Positions 7,899 to 16,188 of a stretch of 64,000 nt of DNA are shown here, piece after piece. This DNA comes from Actinospineispora eucalypti. Its GTDB lineage: Bacteria > Actinomycetota > Actinomycetes > Mycobacteriales > Pseudonocardiaceae. Location: positions 2,108,001 through 2,172,000 of the forward strand of contig JACHMT010000001.1 of the NCBI GenBank assembly GCA_014208095.1, read 5' to 3'. The notes under the pieces were generated by a model, which saw only the letters and a list, made by a program, of their open reading frames with translations, did no database searches and had not been told where the DNA came from. How positions within the stretch are numbered: the stretch's first letter is position 1; each line of letters opens with the position of its first letter. The position numbers were made by a program, and so were the translations under genes.

Positions 7899-8606
7899 AT
7901 GCGGATCGCAGCCTTCACCGGTGCCGTTCTCCGCCGGGCCCGGTGGCCGCGTGATCTCCGGCTGCTCGGTGCCGTGCTGCTCCTGGTGGCGTTCCTGGTG
8001 CTGGCGCTGTTGGTTCCCCGGCTGGATGCCGGGCAGATCCGGGACTGGGCGCGCGCGGCCGGTGCGTGGGTCCCGGTGGTGTTCGTCGGCGCGCACGCGC
8101 TGGCCACGATCGCGCTGCCCAGGCTTCCGTTCACCCTCAGCGCGGGGCTGCTGTTCGGCCCGGTCACCGGCACCGCCGCGGCGATCTGCGCGTCCACCGT
8201 CAGCGCCGCGGTGGCGTTCCTGCTGGTCCGGGCGATCGGGCGGGACGCGATCGCCCCGCGGCTGACCCACCCGGCGGTGACGGCGCTCGACCGTCGCCTG
8301 GCCCGCCGGGGGTGGCTCGCCGTAGGGTCCCTGCGCCTGATCAGCCCGCTGCCGTTCCCGCTGGTCAACTACTGCGCCGGCATCTCATCGATCCGGTTTG
8401 TGCCGTTCCTGGTCGCTACGGCGCTGGGGTTGCTTCCGGGCACGGTCGCCGTGGTTGTTCTCGGCGATGCGCTCACCGGCCGCACCGATGCCGCGCCGCT
8501 GGTCATCTCCGCGATCTGTATCGGGATCGGCGTGGCCGGCCTGGTGACCGACGCCCGTCTCGACACCCCGGAACCGGACAGCCACCCAAATGACACGCGT
8601 GGGTGA
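7899..8606 (+). CDS. TVP38/TMEM64 (VTT/DedA-like) membrane protein
   Basis: A 235-residue integral membrane protein with five to six hydrophobic segments. The family core FTLSAGLLFGPVTGTAAA corresponds to the F/LxxGxLFGxxxG motif of VTT proteins, and the later LRLISPLPFPLVNYCAG is the second conserved region. VTT proteins are linked to lipid scrambling or small-molecule and metalloid transport. It starts 12 bases after the VOC gene and ends inside the upstream-extended frame of the permease, so it belongs to the same operon. Confidence 0.87.
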   Translation: MRIAAFTGAVLRRARWPRDLRLLGAVLLLVAFLVLALLVPRLDAGQIRDWARAAGAWVPVVFVGAHALATIALPRLPFTLSAGLLFGPVTGTAAAICASTVSAAVAFLLVRAIGRDAIAPRLTHPAVTALDRRLARRGWLAVGSLRLISPLPFPLVNYCAGISSIRFVPFLVATALGLLPGTVAVVVLGDALTGRTDAAPLVISAICIGIGVAGLVTDARLDTPEPDSHPNDTRG

Positions 8607-8650
8607 CCGCCGGGTTCCCCGGCGGCGAGGGCGGGGAGAGAGGATGCGGC

Positions 8651-9976
8651 GTGGCTGAACGGTCGAGCGGGGACCTCGGACTGGCCCGGCGGCTCGGGCT
8701 CGGGGACGCGGTGGTGATCGGGCTCGGGTCGATGATCGGCGCCGGGGTGTTCGCCGTGTTCGGCCCGGCCGCCCGCGCCGCCGGAACGGGGCTGCTGGTC
8801 GGGTTGGTGGTGGCCGCCGTGATCGCCTACTGCAACGCGGTCGCGTCCGCCCAGCTGGCCGCGGCCTACCCGACCTCGGGGGGCACCTACATCTACGGCC
8901 GGGAACGGCTCGGCCACTGGTGGGGGTTCACCGCCGGCTGGGGATTCGTGATCGGGAAAACCGCATCCTGCGCCGCGATGGCCCTGACCTTCGCCTCCTA
9001 CGCCCTGCCCGCCCACGACGAGGCGACCGGTTGGGGGCAACGGCTCGTCGCGGTCGCCGCGGTGATCGGGTTGACCGCGTTGAACTATCGCGGCGTCGCC
9101 AAGACCGCGCTGCTCACCCGCGTCCTGGTCACCGCCGCGCTGATCGCCCTCGCGGTCGTCATCGCCACCGTCGCCACCAGGCTGGGCACCGACCTGATCG
9201 ACCCCCACCGCTACCTGACGGGCGGCGGCGCGGGTGTGTACGGCGTGCTGCAGTCCGCGGGGCTGCTGTTCTTCGCCTTTGCCGGCTACGCCCGCGTCGC
9301 CACCCTGGGCGAAGAAGTCCGCGACCCCCGCCGCACCATCCCCCGCGCCATCCTGGTCGCGCTCGGCCTCACCGTGGCGCTCTACCTGCTCGTCGCCGTG
9401 ACTGCGCTCGGCGCGGCCGGGCCGGACCGGCTTGCCGCCGCCACCGCGCCCCTGACCGCCGCTCTGGACGCCGCCGGCGCGCACCCGCTCGCCCCCGCGG
9501 TGCGGGTCGGGGCGGCGTTGGCCAGCTTGGGCGCGTTGCTCGCGTTGATCGCCGGGATCGGCCGCACCACCCTGGCCATGGCCCGCCACCACGACCTCCC
9601 GGCCTGGCTGGCCGCCGTGCACCCCCGCTACCGCGTGCCGCATCACGCCGAGCTCGCCCTGGCCACCGCCGTCTGCGCGCTGGTACTCACCACCGACCTA
9701 CGAGGCGTGATCGGGTTCTCCTCCTTCGGCGTGCTCGTCTACTACGCCATCGCCAACGCGGCCGCCCTCACCCAACCGGCCCCTGACCGGCGCTGGCCCC
9801 GCTGGCTCAACCTGCTGGGTCTCACCGGCTGCGCCACGCTCGCCGCCACCCTGCCCTGGCAGTCCGTCCTCGCCGGACTTGCCCTGTTCGCGGTCGGCCT
9901 GGCCGGCCGCGCCACCGTGCGGGCCCGACGCAACCGGCTCGCGGCCGGCGAAGACGCCACGAGCCGGACCGACTGA
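8651..9976 (+). CDS. APC-superfamily amino-acid permease
   Basis: About 441 residues with roughly 12 membrane segments. The first helix carries GLGSMIGAGVFAVFGP, the unwound GSxIGxGxF substrate-binding motif of APC transporters. The next helices contain AYPTSGGTYIYGRERLG and WGFVIGKTASCAAMA, as in cationic or neutral amino-acid permeases. The frame is open from 8603, but GTG 8651 follows a GAGAGG box and fits the usual soluble tail length. It is the last gene of the ArsR-regulated cluster. Whether it shares that regulation is inferred from spacing only. Confidence 0.88.
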   Translation: MAERSSGDLGLARRLGLGDAVVIGLGSMIGAGVFAVFGPAARAAGTGLLVGLVVAAVIAYCNAVASAQLAAAYPTSGGTYIYGRERLGHWWGFTAGWGFVIGKTASCAAMALTFASYALPAHDEATGWGQRLVAVAAVIGLTALNYRGVAKTALLTRVLVTAALIALAVVIATVATRLGTDLIDPHRYLTGGGAGVYGVLQSAGLLFFAFAGYARVATLGEEVRDPRRTIPRAILVALGLTVALYLLVAVTALGAAGPDRLAAATAPLTAALDAAGAHPLAPAVRVGAALASLGALLALIAGIGRTTLAMARHHDLPAWLAAVHPRYRVPHHAELALATAVCALVLTTDLRGVIGFSSFGVLVYYAIANAAALTQPAPDRRWPRWLNLLGLTGCATLAATLPWQSVLAGLALFAVGLAGRATVRARRNRLAAGEDATSRTD

Positions 9977-10136
9977 CGCGGATCGGGGAGATGTTTTGCG
10001 GTCCGCTAACGCCGGCCGAGGCGGTTGTTAACCTCTCCCTCCCTAGCCTTGACCTGGGGAAAGACGCTCGTCTGGGTTCAGCGTCCTAACCTCACACCGG
10101 CCGGGGCCGGGGTGGAGGCTCGATGAGGAGGTCGCC

Positions 10137-11213
10137 ATGTCCTGCCGCGCGTCCGGGCCAGGCTGGATTCGTCTGTGGGTGGTGCTCGCGGCGTCCGCGG
10201 CCGTGGTGCTGGCGGGCTGCGGCTCGCCGGCCACGGAGGCGCCGAACCCGCCGAGCGGCCAGGTGCCGTCGGGCGCCCAACCGGCGGACGGGCCGCCGGC
10301 GCCGACGCTGTCCGGCGAGGTGAGCGACGACGCGGCGATGGTCCACCTACGGGCGTTGCAGAAGATCGCCGACGACCACGGCGGGAACCGGGCTTCGGGC
10401 ACGCCCGGCTACGAGGCGAGCGTGGACTACGTGGTCGGCGCGTTGCGCCGGGCCGGGTTCGAGGTCAGCACGCCGGCCTACGAGATCTCGGAGGAGGACG
10501 CCGAGGACGGCCGGGCCGGGACGTTCCGCAACGTGGTCGCCCAGACCCGCACCGGTGATCCGGGGCGCGTGGTGATGATCGGGGCACATCTGGACTCGGT
10601 GCCGGAGGGGCCGGGCATCGTGGACAACGGTTCCGGGGTGGCCAGCCTGTTGGAGATCGCCGCCCGTCTCGGGGCCTCACCCTCGGTGCGCAACGCGGTG
10701 CGGTTCGCGTTCTTCGGTCATGAGGAGACCGGCGCGCAAGGTTCCACCGGTTACGTGACCGGCCTGTCCGACGCCGAACGGGCCCAGCTGATGTTGTACC
10801 TGAACGTGGACATGGTGGCGTCGCCGAACGCCGGCTACTTCGCGCAGGGCGGCCTGGGCGATGACACCTCCACGGCTGGTCCGACCGGTTCGGCGAGCGT
10901 GGGGCGGGTGCTGGCCGACCAGTTGGCGCGGACCGGGGTGAAGCCGGAAATGATCGAGTTCGTCGGTGACGACGAGTCCGGGTTCATCGAGGCCGGGATT
11001 CCGGTCGGCGGTGCCGAGAACGGCGACAGCAAGAGGAAGACCACCGCTCAGGCCAACGCCTGGGGTGGGCAGGCGGGCCAGGTCTATGACCGCTGTTACC
11101 ACCAGGCCTGTGACCGGATCGAGAACGTCAACCAGGTCGTACTCGGCCACTACCTGCGGGCACTGGCCGGCACGGTCGGCCACTTCGCGACGTCCAACGA
11201 GACGCTCCGCTGA
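10137..11213 (+). CDS. Secreted lipoprotein M28-family metallopeptidase
   Basis: A 358-residue protein with a lipoprotein signal: hydrophobic segment, then LAGC with the lipidated cysteine at residue 28, and a Pro/Gly-rich linker to about residue 60. The catalytic domain shows the two-zinc M28 ligands in order: H in GAHLDS, D in IVDNGSG, EE in FGHEETG, D in LNVDMVASPN, and a late H in YHQACD. It is therefore probably an extracellular, membrane-anchored aminopeptidase. Conserved PA-domain text is not seen. ATG 10137 follows GAGGAGG at good spacing. It is monocistronic and convergent with the XRE regulator gene. Confidence 0.93.
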   Translation: MSCRASGPGWIRLWVVLAASAAVVLAGCGSPATEAPNPPSGQVPSGAQPADGPPAPTLSGEVSDDAAMVHLRALQKIADDHGGNRASGTPGYEASVDYVVGALRRAGFEVSTPAYEISEEDAEDGRAGTFRNVVAQTRTGDPGRVVMIGAHLDSVPEGPGIVDNGSGVASLLEIAARLGASPSVRNAVRFAFFGHEETGAQGSTGYVTGLSDAERAQLMLYLNVDMVASPNAGYFAQGGLGDDTSTAGPTGSASVGRVLADQLARTGVKPEMIEFVGDDESGFIEAGIPVGGAENGDSKRKTTAQANAWGGQAGQVYDRCYHQACDRIENVNQVVLGHYLRALAGTVGHFATSNETLR

Positions 11214-11247
11214 ACCCGGTCGCCGCGTGTTCTCGATGCCGTGGCCG

Positions 11248-12123
11248 TCAGGTTCTCGCTGGCTGGTGGATGGAGCCGGCGGTGTGGTGGAGCAGGGCGA
11301 GCGCCTCCTCCGAGGGGGAGCCGGCGGCCGTCGTCACGACGATCAGGCTCTGGCCGGGTGAGCGGGCGAGCGCGAGCGTCTGCTGCGTCACGGTTACCCG
11401 GCCCACCACTGGGTGGTGCATGTCGTAGGCGGCGGCGTCGCACGGGGTGACGCGATGGTCGGCCCACAACGCCACGAACTCCGGGCTCTTCATCGTCAGC
11501 TCGCCGATCAGCCTGGCGAGCAGCGGGTCGTCGGGGTGGCGGCCGACCGCGATTCGCAGGTTGCCCACGACCGCCCGGGCCTTGCGCGGCCAGTCGCGGT
11601 ACAGCTCTCGGCAGTGCGGGTCGAGGAAGGTCATCCGGCTGGTGTTCGGTCGGTTGGCCGGTTCGTCCGGGCTGGCCGGGTCGAGGTGGCCGGCGAGTAG
11701 CTGGTGACCCAGCTTGTTCCAGGCCAGCACGTCGGTGCGGCGGCCGAGGACCATCGCCGGGACGCCGTCGAGGGCGCGCATGAGGTCACGAGTCTCGGGG
11801 CTGACCGTCTCCGGTCGCGGGCGGCGCACGCGCGGTGCCCGCCGGGCGGCACCGGCCAGCCGCTCGAGGTGGTCGCGCTCGTGAGCATCGAGCCTGAGGG
11901 CTCGGGCGATCGCCGCGAGCACCTCCGTCGAGGCGCCGCGGGAGAGCCCCTGTTCCAGCCGCGTGTAGTAGGACACGCTCACCCCGGCCAGCTGGGCCAA
12001 CTCCTCGCGCCGCAGGCCCTGCACCCTCCGGCGCGGCCCCAGCTCGGGTAGCCCGACGTCCTCCGGGCGCAGCCGCGCGCGCCGGGCCCGTAAGAAGTCG
12101 CCGAGCGGGCCTGGGCTGTCCAT
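11248..12123 (-). CDS. XRE-family regulator with MmyB-like C-terminal domain
   Basis: About 291 residues. The N-terminal helix-turn-helix covers residues 25-75 (LRREELAQLAGVSVSYYTRLEQGLSRGAS), preceded by the LGDFLRARRARLRPEDVGL start that is standard for this family. The rest is the PAS-like MmyB ligand-binding domain with LAWNKLGHQLL and the H-V-V-G-V strand near the end. The frame extends to 12159, but ATG 12123 matches family starts. It is divergent from the MBL hydrolase gene with a 101-bp shared intergenic region, so it probably controls the 12.2-15.1 kb gene set. Confidence 0.9.
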   Translation of the reverse strand: MDSPGPLGDFLRARRARLRPEDVGLPELGPRRRVQGLRREELAQLAGVSVSYYTRLEQGLSRGASTEVLAAIARALRLDAHERDHLERLAGAARRAPRVRRPRPETVSPETRDLMRALDGVPAMVLGRRTDVLAWNKLGHQLLAGHLDPASPDEPANRPNTSRMTFLDPHCRELYRDWPRKARAVVGNLRIAVGRHPDDPLLARLIGELTMKSPEFVALWADHRVTPCDAAAYDMHHPVVGRVTVTQQTLALARSPGQSLIVVTTAAGSPSEEALALLHHTAGSIHQPART

Positions 12124-12224
12124 CCCCCCAGTGTTCGGCGTGCGCGCCGAGGCTGCCACTCCCTCTCAGGGGTAGGACCCGGCGGGTGTGGTTGTCCGCG
12201 CACCCGGTTGTCAGCCTCGAGGCC

Positions 12225-13127
12225 ATGGATCAGATCACCCTTGGCGACGTCACCATCACACGGGTCAAGGAGTACTACGGCTCGGTCAGCATGAGCCCCG
12301 ATGAGTTCTTTCCCGACAGCACCTCGGAGGCCTGGGAGGAACACCGTGGCTGGCTCGCCCCCGACTTCTGGGACCCCGGCGCGAACATGTGCGTCTCGGC
12401 GATCCAGACCTGGCTGCTGCGCAGCGAGGGGCGCACCATCCTCGTGGACACCGGTGTCGGCAACCACAAGCCCCGGCCGGCCTCCCCGGTGTGGAGTCAC
12501 CTGGACACCGGGTTCCTGGACAACCTCGCGGCGGCGGGCGTGCGGCCGGGCGACGTCGACCTGGTGATCAACACACACCTGCACGTCGATCACGTCGGCT
12601 GGAACACCTCGCTCGACGGCGACACCTGGGTGCCGACCTTCCCCAACGCGACCTACCTGATGCCCCGGCGCGACTTCGACTTCTGGAACCCGGCCAACGG
12701 GAACGAACCCGCGCTCGGCGGCCGGGAGGTGGTCTTCAACGACAGCGTCGCGCCGGTGTACCGGGCCGGGATGGCCCAGCTCTGGGACGGCTCCCACCGG
12801 ATCGACCGGCACCTGCGGCTGGACCTCGCCCCCGGGCACACCCCCGGCTCGTCCGTGCTGACCCTCGTGTCGCGCGGTGACCGTGCGTTGTTCGTCGGAG
12901 ACCTGGTGCACACGGCGCTGCAGCTGGTCGAGCCGGAGGTGAACAGCTGCTTCTGCGAGGACCCCACCGAGTCCCGCGAGACCAGACGCAAACTGCTCGG
13001 TCAGGCCGCCGACACGGGCGCCCTGGTCTTCCCCGCGCACCTGGGTGGCCACGGCGCCGCCGAGGTGGAGCGCAACGGCTCCCGGTTCGCCATCAAGCAA
13101 TGGGCCGGGTTCGGCCGCATTTCCTGA
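12225..13127 (+). CDS. MBL-fold metallo-hydrolase
   Basis: A 300-residue metallo-beta-lactamase fold protein. The metal motif THLHVDHVGW (HxHxDH) lies near residue 117, LAPGHTPGS provides the next ligand, and GDLVHTALQ and PAHLGGH supply the acidic and final histidine positions. Members include lactonases and arylesterases; the long N-terminal segment before TWLLRSEGRTILVDTGVG resembles the lactonase-like branch. The frame is open from 12186, but ATG 12225 begins the conserved text. It lies 17 bases before the esterase start and is divergent from the XRE regulator. Confidence 0.9.
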   Translation: MDQITLGDVTITRVKEYYGSVSMSPDEFFPDSTSEAWEEHRGWLAPDFWDPGANMCVSAIQTWLLRSEGRTILVDTGVGNHKPRPASPVWSHLDTGFLDNLAAAGVRPGDVDLVINTHLHVDHVGWNTSLDGDTWVPTFPNATYLMPRRDFDFWNPANGNEPALGGREVVFNDSVAPVYRAGMAQLWDGSHRIDRHLRLDLAPGHTPGSSVLTLVSRGDRALFVGDLVHTALQLVEPEVNSCFCEDPTESRETRRKLLGQAADTGALVFPAHLGGHGAAEVERNGSRFAIKQWAGFGRIS

Positions 13128-13144
13128 CCAGGGAGGAGAATTCC

Positions 13145-14584
13145 ATGCAACCAGATCCTGTCGCCCAGACCCGGGCCGGCGCCGTCCGCGGCGTTCGCCA
13201 CGAGTACGGCGAGCACTACCGCGCCATCCCTTACGCCGCCGCCCCGGTGGGCCGGGCACGATTCGCGGCGCCGGCGCCCCACCCGGGCTGGTCCGGCGTC
13301 CGTGACGCCACCCAACCCTCGCCGACCGCGCCGCAACCGGTCCGCGAGTTCGCCGGGCTCGACATGGCCCCCTACTTCGGACCCGGTTGGGTGCCCGGCG
13401 AGGAGTACCTGACCGTCAACATCCACACACCGTCCGCCGGCGACCCGGCGCTCCCGGTCATGGTCTACGTGCACGGCGGCGGGTCCGTCAGTGGCACCGG
13501 CGGCGCCGCGCTCTATGACGGGCGCGCGTTCGCCCGCGACGGTGTCGTCCTGGTGACCCTGAACTACCGGATCGGCATCCCCGGCTTCCTCGACCTGGAG
13601 GGCGCCCCGGCCAACCGGGGCCTGCGCGATGTGCTCGCCGCGCTCGGCTGGGTCCGTGACAACATCGCCGCATTCGGCGGCGACCGCGACAACGTCACCG
13701 TCTTCGGGCAGTCCGCCGGCGCTACCCTGATCGGGGCTCTGCTCGCCACCCCGGAGGCCACGGGTCTGTTTCGCCGGGCAATCATCCAGAGCGGCAGCGG
13801 CACCGGCGCTTTCACCCCGGAGCAGGCGCAACGGGTCACCAGTGCCGCCTCGGCGGCACTGGGCGTCGCCCCCACGGCCGACGCGTTCGCGGCCATTCCG
13901 GACGATCGCCTGCTGGAGATTCTGCCGAAGCTCACCGGACTGGACCTACGGACCGAGACCGTCGCTGACCCGCTCGCCGGCCTGAGCCCGTTCAGTCTGG
14001 TCCTGCCCCGGCAACCCGCGGACAGCCTCACGAACGGCCCGGCCGCCGAGGTCGACCTGCTGATCGGGACAAACACTGAGGAAGGACGGCTTTATCTGGG
14101 GCCCTACGACGACCTCGACAACTCGACATATGCGGACGTGCTCACCACAGCCGCCCACATCCACCTGGACCCTCACGCCGCGGTCGAGGCCCTCACCGCC
14201 CGGTACCCGGGGGCAAGCGCGGGCGAGCTCCGCTCAGCGCTGCTCGGCCAGGCGCTGTTCGAGGCCGGCACCAAACGGCTGCTCGAGGCCCACGCCCGGC
14301 TGTCCGGCGGCCATACCCACGCGTACCGGTTCGGCTACCGGTCCACCGCGATGCGCGGCAGGCTCGGCGCCACCCACACCATCGAGTTGCCGTTCGTGTT
14401 CGACCTCGCCGACGAGCCGTGGCTGCACGGCCCCACCGGCCTGCTCGGCCCGCAGGCGCCACCGCCGTACCTCGCCGCCCAGGTGCACGGCGCCTGGGTC
14501 GCATTCGCACACACCGGCAACCCCGGCTGGTCCGCTCACCGCGCCGGTTCGCCAACCGTGCGGCACTTCGGCCCGTGTCCATAG
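13145..14584 (+). CDS. Type-B carboxylesterase / para-nitrobenzyl esterase-like
   Basis: A 479-residue alpha/beta hydrolase of the carboxylesterase/cholinesterase family. The nucleophile elbow is VFGQSAGA (GxSxG), the oxyanion hole is YVHGGGSVSG, the acid is a glutamate in GTNTEEGRLYL, and the histidine is in GATHTIELPFVF. There is no signal peptide, so it is likely cytoplasmic. ATG 13145 follows a GGAGGAGA site. Together with the upstream MBL hydrolase and downstream tautomerase it suggests stepwise hydrolysis of an ester or lactone compound; this link is inference. Confidence 0.92.
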   Translation: MQPDPVAQTRAGAVRGVRHEYGEHYRAIPYAAAPVGRARFAAPAPHPGWSGVRDATQPSPTAPQPVREFAGLDMAPYFGPGWVPGEEYLTVNIHTPSAGDPALPVMVYVHGGGSVSGTGGAALYDGRAFARDGVVLVTLNYRIGIPGFLDLEGAPANRGLRDVLAALGWVRDNIAAFGGDRDNVTVFGQSAGATLIGALLATPEATGLFRRAIIQSGSGTGAFTPEQAQRVTSAASAALGVAPTADAFAAIPDDRLLEILPKLTGLDLRTETVADPLAGLSPFSLVLPRQPADSLTNGPAAEVDLLIGTNTEEGRLYLGPYDDLDNSTYADVLTTAAHIHLDPHAAVEALTARYPGASAGELRSALLGQALFEAGTKRLLEAHARLSGGHTHAYRFGYRSTAMRGRLGATHTIELPFVFDLADEPWLHGPTGLLGPQAPPPYLAAQVHGAWVAFAHTGNPGWSAHRAGSPTVRHFGPCP

Positions 14585-14685
14585 GGCAGGTCGGCTGAGC
14601 GGGTTTTGACTATCGCTCCGCCGGACCGCTACCTGACACTGAGGGCTCCACGACAATCGGCGAAGCAGACACCGAAGGGGTTCCC

Positions 14686-15105
14686 ATGCCGTTCGTCCGG
14701 ATCACGTTGAGTACGGACCGTCCCGAACCGATGCACGCAGCCGTTGCCGAAGGCGTGCGTCGCGCGCTGGTCAGCGCCATCGGCGTTCCCCCGGACGATC
14801 GGTTCCTGATCGTCGACGCGCAACCGGCCGCCGCGTTCCACGTAGACCGCCACTTCCTCGACGGGGATCGGCGCGATCCGGTGCTGGTGGAGATCACGCT
14901 CACCCGCGGGCGGACCCGGGACATGAAGCTCGCGCTCTACCAGGCGATCGTGGCCAACCTGTCCGAGGTCGGCGTGCGACCGGATGATGTGCTGATCCTG
15001 CTGCGGGAGTCCGAGCGGGAGGACTGGTCCCTCGGCGGCGGGAAGATGCAGCTGCTCGACGAGGAACTGGTCCGCAAGTACGGCTGGTCACCACCGGAGG
15101 CGTGA
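14686..15105 (+). CDS. Tautomerase-family protein
   Basis: A 139-residue member of the tautomerase superfamily. It begins MPFVRITL, so proline becomes residue 1 after methionine removal, as required for the Pro-1 general base. The body consists of two beta-alpha-beta units, with ALVSAIGVPPDDRFLIV and LVEITLTRGRTRDMKLALYQAI, and NLSEVGVRPDDVLILL in the second half. Enzymes of this type isomerise or dehalogenate enol acids. It follows the esterase by about 100 bases in the same direction. Confidence 0.9.
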   Translation: MPFVRITLSTDRPEPMHAAVAEGVRRALVSAIGVPPDDRFLIVDAQPAAAFHVDRHFLDGDRRDPVLVEITLTRGRTRDMKLALYQAIVANLSEVGVRPDDVLILLRESEREDWSLGGGKMQLLDEELVRKYGWSPPEA

Positions 15106-15186
15106 TCCCGGCCTACCCGGACGGTGGCGGTGCGGACGCGGCGGCCGAGCAGCATTAGATCGGCCGGCGGGCGCTCCCGTTCGGGG

Positions 15187-16188
15187 TCAGTGGCGGGTCC
15201 ACCGCTCGCTCTGGGTGAGTCGTAGCAGGTAGGCCAGCGCGGGGAGCACCAGTACCGCCGCCAGACCCACGGCGACGAGCAGTGCCCGCAGGGTGGCCGG
15301 GGCGCCGGCGGCGTCGGCGATGGTGAGTTGGTCGACCAGGATCCAGGGGTACTGGCCGAGGCCCCAGCCCGAGACGACGGCGGCGACCGCGGCGACGGCG
15401 GTGAACCGCGCCACGCGGTAGTGGCGGCGCAGCAGCAGCGCGAGGGTGGCGGCACCGGCCAGCGCCGACACGATCACCAGCGGTGCCGCTGGGCCGGTGA
15501 GGCCGTCGGTCAAGGTGAGGGCGTCTCGGGAGATCGGGATCAGCGCGGCGAACACGACCACACCGGTGACCGCACCGACGGCGAGCGCGCGTAGCCGCAG
15601 CTGCTCGGCGAGCTGTTCGTGGCCGTGTCTCGCGGCGTCGGCGGTGAGGAAGGTGCCGGCCAGGAACGCGCAGGTCCCCACGGCGATGATGCCGCCGAAC
15701 ACCGAGGTCGGGTTGAGCCAGGAGGACCACGGATCGCCCTGCCCCGCTGCCGGCACTCGTCCCGAGGCGATGCCGCCGGCCACTGTGCCGAGGAAGAAGG
15801 GGGTGAGCACCGAGGAGGTGGCGAACACCGCGCCGAACAGGCGGGCCTGGCCGAGGGTCTCGGCGTACTTGCGGAACGCGAAGCTGGCGCCGCGCAGCAC
15901 GATCCCGAGCAGGGCGAGCAGCAGCGGCAGGAACAGGGTCGTCATCGCGGCCGCGAACGACCGGGGAAACGCGGTCCACCAGGTGACCAGCACGAAGATC
16001 AGCCAGACGTGGTTGGCCTCCCACACCGGCCCGATGCTGTGGTCGATCAGGGTGCGCAGCGGCGCGCCGCGGCGGGCGCCGCCGGCGGTCAGGTCGAAGA
16101 ACCCGGAGCCGAAGTCGGCGCCGCCGAGGACGGCGTAGGCCACCACGCCGACGAACAGGGCCGCGGCGACGGCCGTCTCGACGCTCAC
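15187..16188 (-). CDS. cydB: Cytochrome bd oxidase subunit II
   Basis: A 333-residue membrane protein with eight to nine hydrophobic helices. The opening with GVVAYAVLGGADFGSGFFDLTAGG is the CydB signature, and the segment EANHVWLIFVLVTWWTAFP is the conserved second helix. It pairs with CydA in the terminal oxidase that reduces oxygen with quinol. Its start overlaps the cydA stop by four bases, so the two are translationally coupled. No cydDC assembly genes lie next to it, which differs from the four-gene arrangement seen in many actinobacteria; cydDC is presumably elsewhere. Confidence 0.96.
   Translation of the reverse strand: MSVETAVAAALFVGVVAYAVLGGADFGSGFFDLTAGGARRGAPLRTLIDHSIGPVWEANHVWLIFVLVTWWTAFPRSFAAAMTTLFLPLLLALLGIVLRGASFAFRKYAETLGQARLFGAVFATSSVLTPFFLGTVAGGIASGRVPAAGQGDPWSSWLNPTSVFGGIIAVGTCAFLAGTFLTADAARHGHEQLAEQLRLRALAVGAVTGVVVFAALIPISRDALTLTDGLTGPAAPLVIVSALAGAATLALLLRRHYRVARFTAVAAVAAVVSGWGLGQYPWILVDQLTIADAAGAPATLRALLVAVGLAAVLVLPALAYLLRLTQSERWTRH

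Noticed and set aside
10137..15105. Biosynthetic gene cluster built from peptidase, esterase, MBL, tautomerase and methyltransferase genes
   Set aside because: No assembly-line, terpene, RiPP or other core biosynthetic enzyme is present; the genes are ordinary catabolic or housekeeping enzymes.
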